This document shows positions 7,324 through 8,220 of a DNA stretch of 8,220 nucleotides, one piece after another. Location: contig QIAW01000048.1 in the NCBI GenBank assembly GCA_003225655.1, positions 1-8,220 on the forward strand. The letters are read 5' to 3'. The notes under the pieces are model-generated. The model worked only from the letters and a program-made list of their open reading frames with translations. It ran no database searches and was not told where the DNA came from. Source of the stretch: Acidobacteriota bacterium. GTDB taxonomy: Bacteria; Acidobacteriota; Terriglobia; Terriglobales; Acidobacteriaceae. Made by a program: the position numbers and the translations under genes. The first letter of the stretch is position 1; each line of letters begins with the position of its first letter.

Positions 7324-7817
7324 GCACCCAGTTTGACCAGCGGCACTTCCACGGGAACCTTCCCCAGGATGGCAGTCTTGGGAAGCTCGCCGCGCACCAT
7401 GGCGATTTCATCGCAGGCGTGCAGCTTGGGACAGAGCAAGCAGTCTTTGTACAACTTATCAGGAATGGCTTCACGCGTCACTATGCGGAAATCAAAACGG
7501 GAAAAGAACGAAGGAATGAGCGTGAACAGGCAGACACAGCTCACGTGATGGTGGTCCGCCTCGGCGAGCAATGCGTCGATCAAAAGCGTGCCTGCGCCCC
7601 GGTGTTGCAGCTCGGGGGAGACGCAGATGGAACGAATCTCCGCCAGGTGAACACCATAAAGGTGCAGAGCGCCGCATCCGATGATGTTGCCGTCTTCTTC
7701 CACTACGTGAAAGTCGCGTACGTTCTCGCAAATTTCGGCGAGCGGCCGGGGCAAGAGCGTATCTGCCTGGGAAAAGCCCTCAATGAGATCCGGCAGAATG
7801 GCCCTACGCGTGTGCAT
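7320..7817 (-). CDS. GNAT N-acetyltransferase, short N-acetylglutamate synthase type (ArgA-like)
   Basis: This 165-residue GNAT enzyme resembles the short N-acetylglutamate synthases that lack the amino-acid kinase domain; these acetylate glutamate with acetyl-CoA to begin arginine synthesis. Visible features are LLPRPLAEICENVRDF (21-36), GNIIGCGALHLYG (43-55), AEIRSICVSP (59-68), and the acetyl-CoA loop QHRGAG (71-76). A cysteine cluster C126-x2-C129-x5-C135 followed by DEIAM is typical of this subgroup and could bind metal. The N-terminus before LLPR is only 20 residues, a little shorter than in relatives as I remember them, where RRA is followed by a longer first helix. The ATG at 7815-7817 has GGAG 6 bases upstream. 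It overlaps argH by 14 bp and argJ by 4 bp. Operon position supports the glutamate acetylation role; a different acetyltransferase substrate is possible. Confidence 0.85.
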   Translation of the reverse strand: MHTRRAILPDLIEGFSQADTLLPRPLAEICENVRDFHVVEEDGNIIGCGALHLYGVHLAEIRSICVSPELQHRGAGTLLIDALLAEADHHHVSCVCLFTLIPSFFSRFDFRIVTREAIPDKLYKDCLLCPKLHACDEIAMVRGELPKTAILGKVPVEVPLVKLGA

Positions 7818-8220
7818 GCACCTCTCCGCTTAAAACCGAAATCTGCTGGCGCATTTTGGCCAGGGCTTTCCGCACCTGCTCGGGATGCGTGCCTCCGATT
7901 ACATTGTGGCAGGCGAGAACGGCTTGCAGGTTCAGACAGGCGTAAAAATCTTCGCCAAACTCAGGAGAGAACTGGCGCAGCTCCTGCAAAGAAAGGTCCG
8001 CGAGTTCGCAGCCCTTTTCCAGACAGTAGCAGACCGCGTTGCCGATCTGTTCGTGCGCCTTGCGGAAAGAAACCCCTTTGTTGACCAGATAGGTCGCCGC
8101 CGCCAGCGCATTCATAAAGCCTGCCTGCGCGGCGCTTTGCATGCGCTCATGATTGAACTCGACCTGGCGCATGAAGCCGGCCACGGTCTTCAAGCTCTGT
8201 ATGGTTGTCTCTGCGGCGAT
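7804..8220 (-). CDS. argH: Argininosuccinate lyase, C-terminal part (runs off the right edge)
   Basis: ArgH splits argininosuccinate into arginine and fumarate, the last step of arginine synthesis. Only the last 138 codons are in the window; the frame stays open to base 8220, so the true start and the catalytic Ser loop lie outside. The visible part matches the C-terminal domain: VEFNHERMQSAAQAGFMNAL, then AAATYLVNKGVSFRKAHEQI (the conserved A-T-x-L-V/A-x-x-G-x-x-F-R-x-A-H pattern), LADLSLQELRQFSPEFGED, and a tail NVIGGTHPEQVRKALAKM. A TTG at 8191-8193 is an internal codon, not a start. The stop lies 14 bp inside the downstream acetyltransferase gene, so the two are transcribed together and probably coupled in translation. 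Confidence 0.95.
   Translation of the reverse strand: MAAETTIQSLKTVAGFMRQVEFNHERMQSAAQAGFMNALAAATYLVNKGVSFRKAHEQIGNAVCYCLEKGCELADLSLQELRQFSPEFGEDFYACLNLQAVLACHNVIGGTHPEQVRKALAKMRQQISVLSGEVHAHA

Noticed and set aside
6919..7548. Long plus-strand open frames antisense to argJ and the GNAT gene
   Set aside because: They show no family-like motifs, and the minus strand here carries complete ArgJ and GNAT proteins. Long antisense frames are expected in GC-rich coding DNA.
7812..7821. 10-bp palindrome GTGCATGCAC
   Set aside because: It lies within the argH/GNAT coding overlap and encodes the His-Ala tail of ArgH; a single short palindrome here is likely chance.
8191..8193. TTG as start of a 129-residue ORF at the right edge
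   Set aside because: The frame stays open to base 8220 and the upstream residues continue the ArgH match, so this is an internal leucine codon of a truncated argH.

Overview
The window looks like chromosomal DNA of a moderately GC-rich bacterium, most likely an acidobacterium (Terriglobia/Koribacter-like). That assignment rests on remembered similarity of several proteins (the DUF4350/DUF4129/MoxR set, the ArgH-GNAT-ArgJ order, the YbjQ variant and the DUF4139 protein) and on gene order. No rRNA or marker gene is present to prove it. Almost all of the sequence is coding, with nine genes, two of them cut by the window edges. I see no tRNA, rRNA, CRISPR array, insertion sequence or phage gene.

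Region 1 (1-3139, minus strand) reads, in transcription order: a six-helix-type membrane protein of the GPDPase_memb kind, a DUF4129 membrane protein, a DUF4350 membrane protein, and the first 42 codons of a MoxR-type AAA+ ATPase. The genes are separated by 6 bp or overlap by 40 and 26 bp, so this is a tightly coupled operon. Such MoxR/DUF4350/DUF4129 clusters are widespread, usually with a DUF58 gene after moxR (which would lie to the left of base 1). They are thought to form a MoxR-driven envelope maturation or stress system whose substrate is unknown.

Region 2 (3140-6081, plus strand) holds three genes read in the opposite direction: a YbjQ-like putative metal-binding protein, a large DUF4139 protein with an N-terminal signal/anchor, and an unrecognised protein with one transmembrane helix at each end. 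A divergent promoter region of about 110-140 bp separates regions 1 and 2, and about 200 bp of non-coding sequence precedes the DUF4139 gene.

Region 3 (6109-8220, minus strand) is an arginine biosynthesis operon: the C-terminal 138 codons of argH (argininosuccinate lyase), a GNAT acetyltransferase of the short N-acetylglutamate synthase type, and argJ (ornithine acetyltransferase). The genes overlap by 14 bp and 4 bp. Together they cover making and recycling of the N-acetyl group and the last step of the pathway.

Nothing here is clearly a new defence or mobile system. The most unusual points are the apparently missing N-terminal membrane anchor of the DUF4350 protein, the orphan two-anchor protein at 5416-6081, the uncharacterised membrane/MoxR operon itself, and the argH-GNAT overlap, which parallels natural ArgH-NAGS fusions.
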